Origin: Candidatus Moraniibacteriota bacterium
GTDB taxonomy: Bacteria; Patescibacteriota; Minisyncoccia; Moranbacterales; GCA-2747515
Length of the DNA stretch: 6,194 bases
Assembly (NCBI GenBank): GCA_029938745.1
Contig: JAOZUJ010000057.1
Coordinates: 1-6,194, forward strand
Direction of reading: 5' to 3'
The position numbers and the translations under genes were made by a program. Of this stretch, positions 5,098-6,194 are shown in pieces. The first letter of the stretch is position 1. Every line of letters starts with the position of its first letter. The notes under the pieces are model-generated. The model searched no databases, had not been told where the DNA came from, and worked only from the letters and a program-made list of their open reading frames with translations.

Positions 5098-5481
5098 ATG
5101 AGGATTCATCACATTGTTATATCGGCAAAAGATTCAGAAATATCAGCAAAATTTTATAAAGAGAATTTTGGATTTGAAGAAATTAATAGGTTTACAAAAC
5201 CAGGCTGGGATGGCAGTGCTATAATTCTTCAACTAAATGATCTACAATTTGAAATTTTTCAGTTTCAAGATCAGATTGAGAAACGGGATGATCTAACAGA
5301 TCTCAAGGTAATTGGATTAAAGCATATTGGCATACAAGTAGAAAGTGTTAAGGAAAAATATGAGGAACTGAAAAATAAAAATATTAATATTGATGAACCT
5401 AAAAAGGGTACTACTTGTGCATGGTTTTGTTTTATGAGAGACCCTGATGAAATACCAATAGAGTTGTATGAGTCATTGTAA
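5098..5481 (+). CDS. VOC-superfamily protein (glyoxalase / bleomycin-resistance / dioxygenase fold)
   Basis: The 127-residue protein is the usual length for a single VOC unit made of two beta-alpha-beta3 modules. Module 1 (about 1-57) starts IHHIVISAKDSEISAKFYKE and includes NFGFEEINRF and DLQFEIFQF. Module 2 (about 73-127) starts LKHIGIQVESVKEKYEEL and ends RDPDEIPIELYES. The four metal-ligand positions of the superfamily are all filled: His5, Glu52, His76 and Glu122, so metal binding and catalysis are plausible. Members act on very different substrates (methylglyoxal-glutathione adducts, catechols, fosfomycin, or sequestration of bleomycin), and the sequence does not choose among them. The ATG has no Shine-Dalgarno but has a good promoter just upstream. 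It follows the palindrome-rich spacer. Confidence 0.88.
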   Translation: MRIHHIVISAKDSEISAKFYKENFGFEEINRFTKPGWDGSAIILQLNDLQFEIFQFQDQIEKRDDLTDLKVIGLKHIGIQVESVKEKYEELKNKNINIDEPKKGTTCAWFCFMRDPDEIPIELYESL

Positions 5482-5526
5482 TTTCTGGTAAAGTTAGCTT
5501 TCGTACACTTTATTTTGATTTTCTGA

Positions 5527-5548
5527 TGAACATACCATGGTATGTTCA
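5527..5548. promoter_or_regulatory. 22-base perfect palindrome upstream of the methyltransferase gene
   Basis: The half-sites TGAACATAC and GTATGTTCA flank a central CATG, giving perfect symmetry over 22 bases. It lies 43 bases before the methyltransferase ATG and overlaps a weak candidate -35 box (TTCAAT 5545-5550), whose -10 would be TAGAAT (5569-5574; spacer 18). It could be a repressor operator. As RNA it is a nine-base-pair hairpin with a CATG loop, but no T-run follows, so a terminator is less likely. The outer GAAC/GTTC resembles Gram-positive LexA boxes, yet the spacing (12 instead of 4) does not fit. Confidence 0.5.
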
Positions 5549-5591
5549 ATGTGCTAGTGGATATTGTGTAGAATTATTTTTGGAATAGTTT

Positions 5592-6116
5592 ATGAATCAA
5601 ATAAATATTCAGTATCATAAGACAATAATTGGAGATATGATAGCAGGTTCTCATAAAAATAAGTTGTGTTTGCTTGATTTTCGATATAGAAAAATGCGGA
5701 AAGTTGTAGATGAAAGATTGAAGAGAGAATGGGATGCATTATTTGTTGAAAAAAGTGATGATGTTATAGAAGAAACAAAAAAACAAGTTGACGAGTATTT
5801 ATCTGGAGAAAGAAAAGAATTTACAATTCCGATTGTGACAGTTGGCACTGACTTTCAAAAACAAGTTTGGAAAGCGCTTATGAAAATTAAATATGGTCAA
5901 ACGGTGTCATATCTTGACCTGGCAAAAAGTATAAACAATGAAAAGGCTGTGCGAGCAGTTGCAAGTGCAAACGGTGCAAATGCGATTGGGCTCATCATTC
6001 CATGTCATAGGGTCATTGAAAGTGGTGGTGGACTTGGTGGATATGGCGGAGGAGTTTCAGTTAAGAAAAAATTGTTGAAGTTGGAAAAAAATAATTCAAA
6101 TCAAACATTATTGTAA
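5592..6116 (+). CDS. ogt: Methylated-DNA--protein-cysteine S-methyltransferase (O6-alkylguanine repair)
   Basis: This suicide DNA-repair protein moves the alkyl group from O6-alkylguanine or O4-alkylthymine to its own cysteine. The 174 residues have an N-terminal domain (about 1-83, with LCLLDFRYRKMR) and the conserved C-terminal DNA-binding domain starting GTDFQKQVWKAL (85-96). The active-site motif IPCHRV places the acceptor at Cys138. By spacing from that cysteine, the other key residues of human MGMT are present: Tyr107 (Tyr114), Arg121 in KAVRAVASANG (the arginine finger, Arg128), Asn130 (Asn137) and Glu165 (Glu172). GGYGGG (149-154) is also typical. The enzyme should be active in the cytosol. 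A weak GGAA (5582-5585) sits six bases before the ATG, and the upstream palindrome may regulate it. Whether it is better named Ogt or an AdaB-like protein cannot be decided from the sequence alone. Confidence 0.95.
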   Translation: MNQINIQYHKTIIGDMIAGSHKNKLCLLDFRYRKMRKVVDERLKREWDALFVEKSDDVIEETKKQVDEYLSGERKEFTIPIVTVGTDFQKQVWKALMKIKYGQTVSYLDLAKSINNEKAVRAVASANGANAIGLIIPCHRVIESGGGLGGYGGGVSVKKKLLKLEKNNSNQTLL

Positions 6117-6145
6117 TAATAAAAAAAATATTAAAAGCAGAATGA

Positions 6146-6174
6146 TTCGCAAAAAGGATAGTTTGTGATATCAT
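6146..6174 (+). promoter_or_regulatory. Candidate promoter of a gene beyond the right edge
   Basis: TTCGCA (6146-6151, four of six to consensus) and TATCAT (6169-6174, five of six) are 17 bases apart, and TGA at 6166-6168 makes an extended -10. Transcription would start near 6181 and run rightward out of the window. No start codon follows within the remaining bases, so the gene served is unknown. Confidence 0.4.
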
Positions 6175-6194
6175 TTAACTACTTACTAATATAC

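Noticed and set aside
1..6194. Alternative genetic code (UGA read as Gly, as in Gracilibacteria/Absconditabacteria)
   Set aside because: None of the nine genes uses TGA as stop, which raised the idea. However, the long conserved genes contain no in-frame TGA and have full-length products, so the standard bacterial code is sufficient. Nine stops are too few to infer anything.

Overview
The window is an AT-rich bacterial segment in which all nine supported genes lie on the + strand and all end in TAA or TAG. No rRNA, tRNA, transposase, integrase or CRISPR array is present to fix the taxon. The best inference is a member of the Candidate Phyla Radiation (Patescibacteria). The reasons are the low GC, small tightly packed genes with weak or absent Shine-Dalgarno sequences, a GerMN lipoprotein in a setting with no sporulation genes, and an unusual SecD carrying a parvulin-type prolyl isomerase domain. 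This placement is an inference and not proven by the sequence.

Region 1 (1-897) holds the 3' end of a NUDIX hydrolase of the Ap4A-hydrolase type, followed 29 bases later by a lipoprotein with a GerMN-like domain. Region 2 (898-3615) is a secD-secF operon. A candidate sigma70-type promoter (boxes at 935-940 and 958-963) precedes secD, and secF starts 3 bases after the secD stop. SecD is 564 residues long because about 135 residues are inserted into its first extracytoplasmic domain. The insert contains a parvulin core with its active-site residues in place, but the beta-1 strand motif with the first catalytic-site histidine comes after the core instead of before it, as in a circular permutation. 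This is the most interesting signal in the window.

Region 3 (3616-4086) starts with a structured palindromic repeat resembling the ATTCCC...GGGAAT family. It is followed by a methionine-rich 123-residue protein with a SHOCT-like C-terminus.

Region 4 (4087-6194) looks like accessory DNA. It holds two small single-pass membrane proteins of unknown function, a 293-base non-coding stretch packed with imperfect palindromes (one with an integron attC-like layout), a VOC-superfamily (glyoxalase-type) protein with its own promoter, a 22-nt perfect palindrome, an O6-methylguanine-DNA methyltransferase, and a candidate promoter for a gene beyond the right edge.

Functionally, the left half serves protein export: SecDF uses the proton gradient to pull secreted proteins out of SecYEG, and the fused isomerase could act on proline bonds of the emerging chain. 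The right half holds unrelated stress and repair genes plus orphan small proteins. That mixture, in one orientation with a structured spacer between two of the genes, is typical of gene-cassette or island DNA, but no recombinase is seen here.
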